Of a stretch of 64,000 nt of DNA, positions 1-8,643 are shown one piece after another; position 1 is the first letter of the stretch; each line of letters opens with the position of its first letter. This stretch comes from Piscinibacter gummiphilus (lineage in GTDB: Bacteria; Pseudomonadota; Gammaproteobacteria; Burkholderiales; Burkholderiaceae_C): positions 62,001 to 126,000 of the forward strand of contig NZ_CP136337.1 of assembly GCF_032681285.1 (NCBI RefSeq), written 5' to 3'. Below the pieces are notes generated by a model. The model ran no database searches. It worked only from the letters and a program-made list of their open reading frames with translations, and was not told where the DNA came from. Made by a program: the position numbers and the translations under genes.

Positions 1-6
1 ATTAGT

Positions 7-747
7 GTGAGCAAAGAAGACAACCAACTGGTGTCCTTCCGAGTCGAGGCAGAAAAGGACGCCCCGTACACGCTGGACAAGGCAATCCTTGTCTACAAGG
101 CTGGAAACGGTCACGCCTTCGCTACCGTGCATGAAGTCGGGACGGTGGGGAAGAAGGCGACGATCCTGGCCGGCAAGGCAATGTCGGCTCAAGCAGCGGT
201 GGCGCTGGCGCTCGAACTGTCGAAGAGCGCGACCCGTGGCGGGTTCGTGCCGAAGGAACTCCTGTTCCACGATGGGGACACCATCTGCTGGTGGGTGCCG
301 CCCGCACGCCGGCATGTCGCCTTCAAGGCCAAGGAGCTCGGCTCCCCCGAGCGTGGAGAGATCGTCTCCAACCCTGGTCTGGTGTTCATGGTGACAGGGC
401 GCCGCCAGTGGTACGTTTGGGCAGTGAAGGGAAGCGAGCGGCCTGGGGAAGAGACGCCGCTCTACCTGGCTCCCTACTTCAACGTGTCGGACACTGGCCT
501 CATCTGTGTCGGCAACGTGTCGCTGCCGGACGGCACGGCGGCGGAGCGGATCGCGGCATGGAACGACGCCTTCTTCAACTCGTTCTTCACGCACTCCAAC
601 GCCCGCAAGCTGGTGAAGTACCGCGGCGGGGCCTACGCCTTCTGGCGTGACATGCTCGACGGGAAGCACCACGTTTTCCCGGAACGCGTGCTGCTGCCGC
701 TCGGCAAGACGCTCAAGGTTGTTTTGAGCGGAGGGCGTGACGCATGA
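7..747 (+). CDS. PRTRC system protein B
   Basis: A 246-residue soluble protein starting at a GTG. I recognise it as PRTRC protein B from its overall sequence and from the next two genes, which are PRTRC protein A and the PRTRC ThiF-like protein in the order usual for this cassette. The PRTRC set is defined by co-occurrence of ParB-like, ThiF-like and several uncharacterised proteins on plasmids; the biochemical role of protein B is not known. No catalytic motif is visible. Its stop overlaps the start of protein A (ATGA), which implies translational coupling. The upstream members (ParB, E, C, F) would lie to the left of the window. Confidence 0.78.
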   Translation: MSKEDNQLVSFRVEAEKDAPYTLDKAILVYKAGNGHAFATVHEVGTVGKKATILAGKAMSAQAAVALALELSKSATRGGFVPKELLFHDGDTICWWVPPARRHVAFKAKELGSPERGEIVSNPGLVFMVTGRRQWYVWAVKGSERPGEETPLYLAPYFNVSDTGLICVGNVSLPDGTAAERIAAWNDAFFNSFFTHSNARKLVKYRGGAYAFWRDMLDGKHHVFPERVLLPLGKTLKVVLSGGRDA

Positions 748-1460
748 CGCTCGATCCGAGGGATGCCGCCTTGCGGATGACCTGCCCGGTGGACAGTGTT
801 CCGAGGTTTGGCCCACTCGAAGCCATGACGAATCCCGGCCAGCGCGTGCTGCTGGCCCACAACGGTGTCTTCCTGGAGGTACAGCGGACCTGGCTGAATG
901 CGGTGGTACGCCTCAGCGATCTGCCTCATCGGCCGCCGTTGCCTTTCGGTGAAGTGACGGAACGCGTCCGCTTTGCCTTCGGCGTGATTCCCATTCCGCT
1001 CCTCGAAGACTTCATTCGGGCCGGAAAGGATGCTTTGCCGAATGAGGCGGCAGGCGCGCTGGTCTACAGCACATCCACGAAAAAGCTGCGGCTGGTGCTG
1101 CACGAAGCGATCCGCACGTCGCCTTCCCGCATCAATTACCGCATGCCAGAGATTGCAGCGGACGAAGAGATCGCAGTGGACCTGCACACCCACGGTGCGG
1201 GCCGCGCATTCTGGAGCGATCTGGACGATCTTGATGACCAGTGCGTGAAGGTTTGCGGCGTCTTCGGGCGTCTGCGTGGCAATACGCCAGATGCGGCGTT
1301 CAGGCTCGTCGTGAACGGGCATTTCAAACCGCTGGCCCATCCCTGGGAGCGTGTCAAAGAGCGGGCCAGCGAAGCCCTTGATAGTGAAGAACGGTGGCCG
1401 ACACTGAATTCGATCGGATTTGCAAGGATCGAACACAGTGGAACATTTGATCTACCCTGA
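744..1460 (+). CDS. PRTRC system protein A (JAMM/JAB-type metalloprotease fold)
   Basis: A 238-residue protein with a JAMM-like zinc signature: His148-x-His150, then Ser158-x-x-Asp161, i.e. HxH-x7-SxxD. In other systems JAB proteins remove ubiquitin-like proteins or process their C-termini, and they are often paired with ThiF/E1 enzymes, as here. The pairing suggests a protein-conjugation or sulfur-carrier-like reaction of unknown substrate. The start ATG overlaps the preceding stop by ATGA. The 3' end overlaps the ThiF-like gene by 23 bp if that gene starts at its GTG. The assignment to PRTRC-A rests on motif and neighbours. Confidence 0.84.
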   Translation: MTLDPRDAALRMTCPVDSVPRFGPLEAMTNPGQRVLLAHNGVFLEVQRTWLNAVVRLSDLPHRPPLPFGEVTERVRFAFGVIPIPLLEDFIRAGKDALPNEAAGALVYSTSTKKLRLVLHEAIRTSPSRINYRMPEIAADEEIAVDLHTHGAGRAFWSDLDDLDDQCVKVCGVFGRLRGNTPDAAFRLVVNGHFKPLAHPWERVKERASEALDSEERWPTLNSIGFARIEHSGTFDLP

Positions 1461-2292
1461 ACTGCTGACGCGTCGCGTGAAGGTCCACCTCGTGGGAGTG
1501 GGTGGAAACGGGGCTCAGATGGTTGGATGCCTCGCTCGTCTCGACATTGCCCTGCGCGCGACGGGCCACCCTCACGGGCTCTTCGTTGCAGCCTTCGACG
1601 GCGATGCAGTGAGCGAGTCGAACGTTGGGCGGCAACTCTTCTTCCCGCCAGACGTAGGGCAAAACAAGGCGGCCGTGATGGTCCAGCGCACCAACCTCGC
1701 ATACGGAATCGATTGGGCCGCTCGCCCTTGGAACTACAGAGACGAAGACCTCGAAGGCGGAAAGCCAGATATCTTGATCTCATGTGTGGACACCCGGTCT
1801 ACGCGGCGGAAGCTCCACAAGCTGCTTTTCAGTGGCAGATCCAACACTCGTTATTGGCTCGATCTTGGAAACACAGAGGCTACCGGCCAGGTCGTCCTGG
1901 GAGTGCCGAAGCCGCCCACGCTGAGTGCTCGCAAGACGCGCCTTCCTTGCGTCACCGAGCTTTTCCCCGATCTCCTCGACGCGGGTGTTCCAGATGACAA
2001 CGCCCCCTCATGCTCAGTGAAGGTGTCCCTGGAAAGTCAGGGCTTGTTTGTGAACGACGTTGCGGTGCGGTTCGGGGCTCAATTGATCTACGAACTGTTC
2101 AGGGGAAAGCTGTCGGAGCACGGTGTGCTCCTGAACCTGAACAGCAAGCGAACGGCACCAATACCGATCGACCCGGCGGTGTGGAGGCGGTTCGGCTTCA
2201 TGGGTGACGAGGCCGAACGCAGGAAGGGCAGGGGAAGGGCACGTAGCGGCACATCGCACATTGAGGTCGAGGCCGAGCGACTGGCCGCTTAG
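1438..2292 (+). CDS. PRTRC system ThiF family protein (E1-like adenylating enzyme)
   Basis: A 284-residue ThiF/MoeB/E1 fold protein. The nucleotide-binding glycine motif GVGGNG lies at about residues 20-25 and is followed by the acidic strand and Asn-Arg motif FDGDAVSESNVGRQ (about 53-66), both hallmarks of E1 enzymes that adenylate a carrier C-terminus. No zinc-binding CxxC pairs are evident, so it resembles the short plasmid ThiF proteins rather than full MoeB. I chose the GTG at 1438 because AAGGA lies about 9 bases upstream; a TTG at 1420 is an in-frame alternative. It overlaps the JAB gene, so both are probably made together. Confidence 0.87.
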   Translation: MEHLIYPELLTRRVKVHLVGVGGNGAQMVGCLARLDIALRATGHPHGLFVAAFDGDAVSESNVGRQLFFPPDVGQNKAAVMVQRTNLAYGIDWAARPWNYRDEDLEGGKPDILISCVDTRSTRRKLHKLLFSGRSNTRYWLDLGNTEATGQVVLGVPKPPTLSARKTRLPCVTELFPDLLDAGVPDDNAPSCSVKVSLESQGLFVNDVAVRFGAQLIYELFRGKLSEHGVLLNLNSKRTAPIPIDPAVWRRFGFMGDEAERRKGRGRARSGTSHIEVEAERLAA

Positions 2293-2408
2293 GCGGGCGC
2301 TCCGGAAACCTCACCTGAAGTTGTCGCCATTCCGATTCGATTCGGGGCGGATTTTGGCTCGACAGCATCCAGGCCGGCTCCAACCATTGCGCTTTCAGAG
2401 AGGTGGCG

Positions 2409-2687
2409 ATGGTTCAGGTGGAGATCGGCATCGGCGAAGTGCTTCAAGGCATCGGGTGGGGCTTGACGGTCCTTGGCCAAGTCCAAATCGGACGAAAGCT
2501 CCGCAGGTCTTTCCTCAGCTGGATCGTGGCGAATCTGGTTCTGATCGCTGTGTCCATCCAGGCCGGCTTGTGGGTGAGCGTGGGCATGTACGCCACCAAC
2601 ATCGTCCTGTGCGTCTGGTCTTTTGCAAAGTGGTCTGCAGATCCGAGTGGGCCTGCAGCATTGGTCAACAACAGGAAGGGCTTGTGA
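2409..2687 (+). CDS. Small two-helix membrane protein, unknown
   Basis: A 92-residue protein with a short soluble N-terminus and two hydrophobic segments (roughly residues 38-54 and 58-74). A GTG at 2403 is an alternative start. The stop overlaps the GTG start of the helicase gene (GTGA), so the two are probably co-translated. I do not recognise a family. Base composition matches the neighbours. Confidence 0.55.
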   Translation: MVQVEIGIGEVLQGIGWGLTVLGQVQIGRKLRRSFLSWIVANLVLIAVSIQAGLWVSVGMYATNIVLCVWSFAKWSADPSGPAALVNNRKGL

Positions 2688-4156
2688 AGTACACGGACGA
2701 ACAGATGGCGGTGATCGAGTCACGCGCCAACCGACTGACGGTTCAAGCCGGCGCCGGAGCGACCAAGACGACCACGCTGGTGGGGTATGCAGCTGCACGA
2801 CCCAAGGCACGCATCCTCTATCTCGCGTTCAACAAGCCTGTGCAGCTCGAAGCCGCTGCGCGGATGCCCAAGCACAACGTTGAGTGCAAGACCACACATT
2901 CCGTGTCGTTCCGAAAGGCGTTGCAGCTCTTCACGGACAGGCGGACTGGCAGAGACGTCATTTCTCAGAAGCTGGGTGACAACTACCCGTCAGCCATTGC
3001 GCGTCTTTTCGGATGCCCACCGCTGATGGCCACCGCTGCGCTTCAAGCCATTCAGCGTTGGTTCGGAAGCCTGGAAAACGATATCGATGTTCGGCACGTT
3101 CCTCCTGAGTTGGCGATCCGACTCGGGGACCCGCACGCGGTGGTGTCTCTGGCTCGGGAAGTGTTCGCGCAAATGGTCGATCCGCGGGCCCTGCAGGTGA
3201 AGCTGCCCCATGACGGCTATCTGAAGCTCTTTCAGCTCGACCGACCACGCCTCGGGACCTTTACCCACATCGCAGTGGACGAGAGCCAAGACCTGAACCT
3301 GTGTACGTTCGACATCGTGCGCAACCAGGCGGCGAACCTGATCCTCGTAGGAGACAGTAACCAGAGCATCTACCAGTACCGAGGCTCGGCGAACGCGCTG
3401 GACCTCCTGTCTGGTGCAACGCGGCTGAATCTGACCAGAAGCTTCCGCTTCGGCGAAGGGATTGCCTCGCTGGCCAACACGCTGCTGGGCCATTTCAAAT
3501 ATCCGACGCCTCCGTTGCTGATCGGTGCCGGCGAGCCGCGCCAAACCCGGTTCTCGATCGACGTGAACAAGCCCTTCGCGGTGCTGGCTCGCTCGAATGC
3601 AGGCCTGTTCAATGAAGCTGTGGCGTTCCTGAAGACGGGGCGCCGGTACCACTTCATTGGTGGAGTGGACGGGTACAGGCTCGACAAGGTTCTCGATGCC
3701 TACTACCTCTGGGTCAATGAGCCTGGGCTCATCAAAGACCCGTACCTGCGCAGCTTCAACGGCTTCGATGACCTGGAGGCGCTGGCGGAGGAATCAGATG
3801 ACGCAGAACTGAAGCTTCTGATTCGCGTCGTTGCGGACTACGGACATCAGATTCCTCAATTGGTCGACGAGATCCGGGCTCGGCACGTGTCTGACCTGCG
3901 AAAGGAAGACTGGCACCTGTTCGAAGGCATTTTCTTCAGCACGGCGCACAAGTCGAAAGGGCTTGAGTTCGACCAAGTCTGGCTGGCAGACGACTTCATG
4001 CGCTTCTTCGACAACGGAAGAGAGATCGAGATCGAAGAGGTGGACCAGGAGGCGGTGAACATCCTATACGTGGCCTTTACCCGCGCTCGCGCGGCGATCC
4101 GACTCTGCGAAAGCTTCGTGGAGTGGCTTCGCTTCAAAGGGTGGATGCCGGTGTGA
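2684..4156 (+). CDS. UvrD-like superfamily I DNA helicase
   Basis: A 490-residue SF1A helicase. Visible motifs in order are a Q-like YTDEQ at residues 3-7, Walker A AGAGATKTTT (22-31), Walker B DESQD (about 200), motif III LVGDSNQSIYQYRGS (about 221-235), motif V TAHKSKGLEFD (about 419) and motif VI YVAFTRAR (about 461). The Walker A core reads GATKT instead of the usual GSGKT; the lysine and threonine are kept. It is shorter than UvrD/Rep (about 700 residues), resembling the small phage and plasmid UvrD-like or Fbh1-like helicases. The start is the GTG that overlaps the preceding stop. Likely role: unwinding during plasmid replication or repair. Confidence 0.87.
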   Translation: MKYTDEQMAVIESRANRLTVQAGAGATKTTTLVGYAAARPKARILYLAFNKPVQLEAAARMPKHNVECKTTHSVSFRKALQLFTDRRTGRDVISQKLGDNYPSAIARLFGCPPLMATAALQAIQRWFGSLENDIDVRHVPPELAIRLGDPHAVVSLAREVFAQMVDPRALQVKLPHDGYLKLFQLDRPRLGTFTHIAVDESQDLNLCTFDIVRNQAANLILVGDSNQSIYQYRGSANALDLLSGATRLNLTRSFRFGEGIASLANTLLGHFKYPTPPLLIGAGEPRQTRFSIDVNKPFAVLARSNAGLFNEAVAFLKTGRRYHFIGGVDGYRLDKVLDAYYLWVNEPGLIKDPYLRSFNGFDDLEALAEESDDAELKLLIRVVADYGHQIPQLVDEIRARHVSDLRKEDWHLFEGIFFSTAHKSKGLEFDQVWLADDFMRFFDNGREIEIEEVDQEAVNILYVAFTRARAAIRLCESFVEWLRFKGWMPV

Positions 4157-4209
4157 GGTGTTGAAAGGTATCTGAGTCTTGGGAACATGACTGCAAAGGA
4201 GTAGTCGCT

Positions 4210-4677
4210 GTGACGAAGCCAATCATTCGCTACCTTCGGTTGTTCTGCGAGACGCCAAGTGCAGAACCACAAAGCCATCGTGACGGCATCGTCGCGGTGG
4301 CCGCCATTCGGGAGTCGGCAGGCCTGGCCAGGCTGCTCCTTTGCGACATGGGGCAGTGGGGGCGCAACAGTGGAGCTTCCCTCACAGATGCGATGGAGGT
4401 GCTTCGTCAAGCGGCGCACCGCAGGTTGATCGGCGGCTTCCACATCGCATTGCATGACACGCTGACCGTCACATGGGACGGTTGCGGGAACTTCGACCTG
4501 GTGATGGACACCGGGGATGGCCGTGGCCTTTCGCCGTCGCCGTTGGTTGCTCTCGACCGTCGCGCCCGCCCCCGCAGCCGGGAAGCGTTCCTGTCATGGG
4601 CCGGGCACTGCGGCGCGGAAATGCTCGACAAGGCTCAATCGGTCGGTGCCGGTATGTGGGCAGGGGCAGAAGGGTGA
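4210..4677 (+). CDS. Hypothetical protein
   Basis: A 155-residue protein starting at a GTG with AAGGAG 8 bases upstream. I do not recognise a family. It has no signal peptide or membrane segment. The last base of its stop is the first base of the next gene's ATG (TGATG), so it is probably translated together with the HerA-like ATPase and may work with it. Confidence 0.68.
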   Translation: MTKPIIRYLRLFCETPSAEPQSHRDGIVAVAAIRESAGLARLLLCDMGQWGRNSGASLTDAMEVLRQAAHRRLIGGFHIALHDTLTVTWDGCGNFDLVMDTGDGRGLSPSPLVALDRRARPRSREAFLSWAGHCGAEMLDKAQSVGAGMWAGAEG

Positions 4678-5927
4678 TGGAGGCAGCGATGAAGGAGCGC
4701 TTCGAAGAGGTTGAGGCAGCGTCGGCCGAGCTGCCGCCGCTGCCGACGCCGGCAACGAAAGAGCCAATCCTTGGTGAGGCAAACGGCTCTCCCTTTGGCA
4801 TCAACTTAGGGAGGCTGCTGGCGACGCGAGCACTGATCCAGGCGGCGTCAGGTGGTGGCAAGTCCTACTTGCTTCGCCGACTGTTGGAGCAAACGCACGG
4901 GATGGTGCAACAGATCGTTGTGGACCCTGAGGGCGAACTCGTGACATTGGCCGAGAAGTTCGACTACCTTGTCTGCGCCGCTGACAGCGAAGTCGCACCG
5001 ATCCAGCCCGAGAGCGGAGCACAAATCGCTGATCTCATTTTTCGCTCGGGCCGTTCAGCGATCCTCTCTTTAGGAGAGTTCGACATCGAAGAAATGCAGA
5101 TCTTCGTGGCCGACTTCATCAAGGCGCTGATGCGCCAACCGAAAGAAAACTGGCGCCACTGTATCGTTGCTTTTGACGAGGCCGCGATCCTGGCACCCCA
5201 GATGGACAAGGCTGTCAGCAAAAAGCCGATGGTCGATTTGGCGGCACGAGGTCGTAAGAGAGGCTTCTGTCCGATCATGGCTACTCAGCGTGGCTCCGGG
5301 CTGCTCAAGGGTGTGGCGGCGAACCTCGACAACAAGTTGATAGGGCTAACCACCTTGGACATCGACGTTGAACGGGCAGCCGAGCAACTCGGAATGAAGG
5401 CGGTTAACGCTAGAGCTCTTTTGAAGCGGCTGCAACCCGGGCAGTTCATTGCGTACGGGCCGGCGCTGACCTACGAAATGACAACCGTCAACGTGGGCCC
5501 TGTGGTGTCCAGGCATGGCGTGTTGGGCGTCTTCGACCCTGGGTCCTATAAGCCGTCCATGCCCATCGAAGAGGTTCAACGCATGCTCCAGGGAATCGCG
5601 GCGGCCGCATCTAAGACGCTGGAGGCAGCAGCCGGCGAAGAGGTTTCTGGCGCGCGTGAGGCGCTGGACGAGCTGAGTGCAGACGAGCTCAAGGACAGGG
5701 TTGCTGCGGCCCGGCACGGTGCCATCAAGCCTCTCTTGTCCAAGGGCCGAGAGGCGGGAAGCGTACAAGCGCGTGCTGACGCCCTGGGCGTTCAAGCCTA
5801 TGACCTCCACAACTGGATGAGACGTTTCAAGCCGCGTAAGGGAGAAGCCTCGCTCCGGCCCTCGCGTGTGCGCGAATGCGTGAAGGATCAGCTCGTTGCC
5901 ATAGAGCAGGTTCTTTCGAAGGAGTAA
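4677..5927 (+). CDS. HerA/FtsK-like P-loop ATPase
   Basis: A 416-residue ATPase. Walker A is at about residues 55-63 (AASGGGKSY) and a Walker B hydrophobic strand ending in FDEAAIL is at about 163-170, followed by a MATQR sensor-like segment typical of the HerA/VirD4/FtsK clade. The C-terminal third (from about 290) is alanine- and glutamate-rich, probably helical, and ends in a basic segment with an HTH-like look. It lacks membrane segments, so it is not a standard VirD4/TraD coupling protein. HerA-type ATPases pump or loop DNA, often with a nuclease partner; no nuclease is adjacent, only a UvrD-like helicase upstream. The start ATG overlaps the previous stop by one base. Confidence 0.78.
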   Translation: MEAAMKERFEEVEAASAELPPLPTPATKEPILGEANGSPFGINLGRLLATRALIQAASGGGKSYLLRRLLEQTHGMVQQIVVDPEGELVTLAEKFDYLVCAADSEVAPIQPESGAQIADLIFRSGRSAILSLGEFDIEEMQIFVADFIKALMRQPKENWRHCIVAFDEAAILAPQMDKAVSKKPMVDLAARGRKRGFCPIMATQRGSGLLKGVAANLDNKLIGLTTLDIDVERAAEQLGMKAVNARALLKRLQPGQFIAYGPALTYEMTTVNVGPVVSRHGVLGVFDPGSYKPSMPIEEVQRMLQGIAAAASKTLEAAAGEEVSGAREALDELSADELKDRVAAARHGAIKPLLSKGREAGSVQARADALGVQAYDLHNWMRRFKPRKGEASLRPSRVRECVKDQLVAIEQVLSKE

Positions 5928-5929
5928 GC

Positions 5930-6274
5930 GTGGAATCCGCGGTGCCTGCCAGTGATCAACCAGCAACCAAGCGCCACGACAGTGCAGCAGCGATCGTGGC
6001 CGAACTGATGGTGTTGGTGAACGAGGCCGTCGTGGCGTCCAGGCGTGACGGCGTGCTTCGGCAGTCCACGCTGCTCCCGCAGGCCTTGTCCAGGGTGGCA
6101 GGAATGGCCCTAGGCCTGGCCGAAGAGGCCGTCATGTTGCGCCACTTGGAGGCGCGGGATCCACGGTTTGGCTTGCCCTACTCTTGGATGCGTCATGCCA
6201 GCCTGCGGGAAGCGATCAGAGCTTCGATTGCAGCCGAGGAGCCTCCAAGAGACGACAGTCACCATGCCCAATGA
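5930..6274 (+). CDS. Hypothetical protein
   Basis: A 114-residue, mostly helical protein starting at a GTG two bases after the ATPase stop, with GAAGGAG placed to serve as ribosome site. No family recognised. The tight spacing puts it in the same operon as the HerA-like ATPase. Confidence 0.62.
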   Translation: MESAVPASDQPATKRHDSAAAIVAELMVLVNEAVVASRRDGVLRQSTLLPQALSRVAGMALGLAEEAVMLRHLEARDPRFGLPYSWMRHASLREAIRASIAAEEPPRDDSHHAQ

Positions 6275-6284
6275 GGAGAGACTG

Positions 6285-6845
6285 ATGAATATGCGAGACC
6301 CTGTTCGAAGCATCACCTGGGCGCTGATGAAGGCGGTGGATCATGATCTGGATGGTCTGGATTCACCTCTTGCAGCGAAGCTCTTCGGAGCTTGCACGTC
6401 CCCCGTGATGGCGAGGCCGAAGCCAGACCAGTGCGAAGTGGCGATGTTCACTCAGGCATGGTCATCAAATGATCTGGGCTATCGCGATCGCGGCTTCGCT
6501 CAAACCGTGGAGACAGAAACTGTCGTGATCACCGGCCCTGGCGGAGACGCATGCGTCTATGCATCCACGCAGCTGCTCTACCATGTTCGATCACCCAATC
6601 GGCTGTTCTTCCTCGATCTCATGAGCCAGCGCATGAGGGGGAAGTCAGAGTGCGCGGCGTATGAAGGGCGCGATTCGGCAGATCTAGAAGCGGTTTCGTA
6701 TGAGGTTTCGTCGGCGGTGGCGAAGCTGTGCGGGGTTGCGGGGAAACTGGGTCGCGAAGAAGCGTCGAGGGTCGAGCGCGTGATCGGGTCCCTCGTTGGC
6801 AGAATGAACGAAGGGCTTTCGTCTTCAGATCATGCAATAGGATGA
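6285..6845 (+). CDS. Hypothetical protein
   Basis: A 186-residue soluble protein. The start at ATG 6285 is chosen because AGGAG lies 5 bases upstream; an ATG at 6264 is in frame but overlaps the preceding gene. No recognisable motif. Part of the plus-strand cluster of small unknown genes between 4 and 9 kb. Confidence 0.66.
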   Translation: MNMRDPVRSITWALMKAVDHDLDGLDSPLAAKLFGACTSPVMARPKPDQCEVAMFTQAWSSNDLGYRDRGFAQTVETETVVITGPGGDACVYASTQLLYHVRSPNRLFFLDLMSQRMRGKSECAAYEGRDSADLEAVSYEVSSAVAKLCGVAGKLGREEASRVERVIGSLVGRMNEGLSSSDHAIG

Positions 6846-6885
6846 GCTGCCGTTAGGCCAAGGGCTGCAGCCGCGAGGTTATCGA

Positions 6886-7458
6886 ATGTCTCCAGCTCGG
6901 ATGACTGATGAAGCAAGCGTCCAGTTGGAGAGGGTCGTTCGCTTTCTGCAGGGCATTGGTCTTGTATGCACGATGAACCCCGGTGCACATGGCTTCATTC
7001 ATGGCGTGTCCATTCGACATGGCTCGCTGCAGATCGACCCATTCGCATCCCCAAGTTCACTCTTGCACGAAGCCGGCCATCTGTCGATTATTCCGGCCAA
7101 GTTCCGAGGTCTGGCCTGTGACGATTTGGTCTCTGCATTCGAAGTGATGTTCGCTGAAACAGATTTCAGCGACCCAGACTCGCCGGGAGCGAGAGCAGCG
7201 ATTCAATGCTCAGATCCTGAAGCAACAGCGTGGGCATGGGCTGCAGGAAGGGCGGTGGGCTTGGCGCCCGAGGTGATCATCCAGGATGACGAGTACGACG
7301 GCACCGGCAAGTGGATCCGCATGCAGCTCGCTAACGGCCACTATGCAGGCATCCACGGGCTGGCGCATGCAGGGTTCTGCGCTGTGAGGGAAAGCCCGCT
7401 CAGCAGACGTCAAGGGTTGGCGGTGTTTCCGAAGTTGAACCGCTGGCTTCAAAACTGA
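6886..7458 (+). CDS. Putative zinc metallopeptidase-like protein (HExxH)
   Basis: A 190-residue protein with a HEAGH motif (about residue 64) in the context SSLLHEAGHLSI, which fits the zincin HExxH signature. A downstream segment DPEATAWAWAAGRAVGL (about 109-125) has the Glu-rich helix look seen in small ImmA-like or gluzincin proteins where a third zinc ligand sits. No signal peptide. ImmA-type peptidases usually cleave phage or ICE repressors, but no repressor is adjacent. Peptidase activity is inference from the motif only. GAGG lies 7 bases before the ATG. Confidence 0.6.
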   Translation: MSPARMTDEASVQLERVVRFLQGIGLVCTMNPGAHGFIHGVSIRHGSLQIDPFASPSSLLHEAGHLSIIPAKFRGLACDDLVSAFEVMFAETDFSDPDSPGARAAIQCSDPEATAWAWAAGRAVGLAPEVIIQDDEYDGTGKWIRMQLANGHYAGIHGLAHAGFCAVRESPLSRRQGLAVFPKLNRWLQN

Positions 7459-7474
7459 TTGAAGGGGGGGAGTG

Positions 7475-7792
7475 ATGGAAAGGGTGACGTCAAGTGACAG
7501 GGATGCGCCCGCATGGCTGGTGACGATGCTGGTCATCGTTCATGTGGCGCTAGCTGCGGTGATCTACCTGGTGCTCTGGCCAGCTGCCAGGAGTGAACCC
7601 GGCGCGGTTCCAGCGATCTTCCGAATACTGGGCATCTCGGCGGTCCTGTGCAGCGGTGTGGGGCTCAGCGTGTCGAAGAGGAGGTTCCTGCTGGGTTTGG
7701 TGACTGCGTGGTGTCTAGCACTGGGTGCCTTTCTCGCATTGTTTTTTGACCTGATGCTCGACTACTGGGTGCTCGTTGAAGTTGCGGTGTAG
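7475..7792 (+). CDS. Small integral membrane protein
   Basis: A 105-residue protein with three strongly hydrophobic segments (about 15-35, 48-64 and 70-92). A G-run with GGGGGAG precedes the ATG and serves as ribosome site. First of four successive small membrane proteins (7.5-9.1 kb). No family recognised. Confidence 0.62.
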   Translation: MERVTSSDRDAPAWLVTMLVIVHVALAAVIYLVLWPAARSEPGAVPAIFRILGISAVLCSGVGLSVSKRRFLLGLVTAWCLALGAFLALFFDLMLDYWVLVEVAV

Positions 7793-7841
7793 GTGCCATT
7801 GCTTTCACGTTCGCACATCTGCTTATCGACGAAACGCGACC

Positions 7842-8255
7842 ATGAGCAATAGCTTGAACGTTGCACAGAAGTTCATGAAGGTCTTGTTGACGGTGCGCGA
7901 CTTCAGGAACTACTGGAAACCAGTCCTATTGCTCGCCATAGGTACTGGCATCTACGCAGTGATGGCTGCTGACAGCGATTCTCTCCGAGCAAAGGTCGAT
8001 GCGTCGCCGTCGCCGTCGGTAGACCTGTTTGCACAGGCGCTCGCGAATCTTTTTGGCAGGCTCGCGGGCCTGGCGCTCATCATTTGGGGAGCACTACGGG
8101 CCAGCCCAAAAACCTGGGTGGCTGGGGCGATATGCTTCGTTCTTGCTCGTATTGCGCCCGTGCAAAGCGGATGGCACTGGGGAGCATTTGTTCTAGGCGT
8201 GGTGTGCCTGGTCATCACTTGGCACGAAGTACATGAGGACGAAGGACAACCTTGA
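7842..8255 (+). CDS. Small integral membrane protein
   Basis: A 137-residue protein with hydrophobic segments near residues 26-42, 67-84, 90-102 and 108-124. The ribosome site is weak. No family recognised. Placed between similar-sized membrane proteins on the same strand. Confidence 0.58.
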   Translation: MSNSLNVAQKFMKVLLTVRDFRNYWKPVLLLAIGTGIYAVMAADSDSLRAKVDASPSPSVDLFAQALANLFGRLAGLALIIWGALRASPKTWVAGAICFVLARIAPVQSGWHWGAFVLGVVCLVITWHEVHEDEGQP

Positions 8256-8292
8256 TCCCACGTGCAATCCTACGATGGAGGCGCGATCATCT

Positions 8293-8643
8293 ATGAGACC
8301 GTTCACACAACGCGAGCTTCGTGAGCGTACAACGCGAACTCGTGTATTCGCTGCTCTCTGGGCTGGGGCTTCCGTTGGGGCACTCGTGGCGGGCCGCATG
8401 ATTAACGTTGCTGCCCTCGAAGACACGGGCGGGCTATTGCTGGTGTCGCTGATAACTTGCTACTTCCAGGGTGGCCTGACCTTTATTGAAGCGCATCGGC
8501 TGGATGGCGAAGGTTGCATGCGGGTCAAGGAACTTGGAGAAGCGCACCCGGAGGTGCGCGAATTCCTTGTTCAAATCAACCGCCTCGACAGACCTGTGGT
8601 TTGGGCGGACGGACCTGTGGACGATCAACTCATGGCTACGTGA
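8293..8643 (+). CDS. Small membrane protein
   Basis: A 116-residue protein with two hydrophobic segments (about 18-36 and 46-60). The start at ATG 8293 is preferred because GGAGG lies about 10 bases upstream; earlier in-frame ATGs at 8233 and 8269 are possible. Its stop overlaps the GTG of the next gene (GTGA). Confidence 0.55.
   Translation: MRPFTQRELRERTTRTRVFAALWAGASVGALVAGRMINVAALEDTGGLLLVSLITCYFQGGLTFIEAHRLDGEGCMRVKELGEAHPEVREFLVQINRLDRPVVWADGPVDDQLMAT

Noticed and set aside
633..1436. Long open frame on the minus strand opposite PRTRC-A.
   Set aside because: High-GC shadow of the PRTRC genes; it lacks a ribosome site and the plus-strand proteins have clear family motifs.
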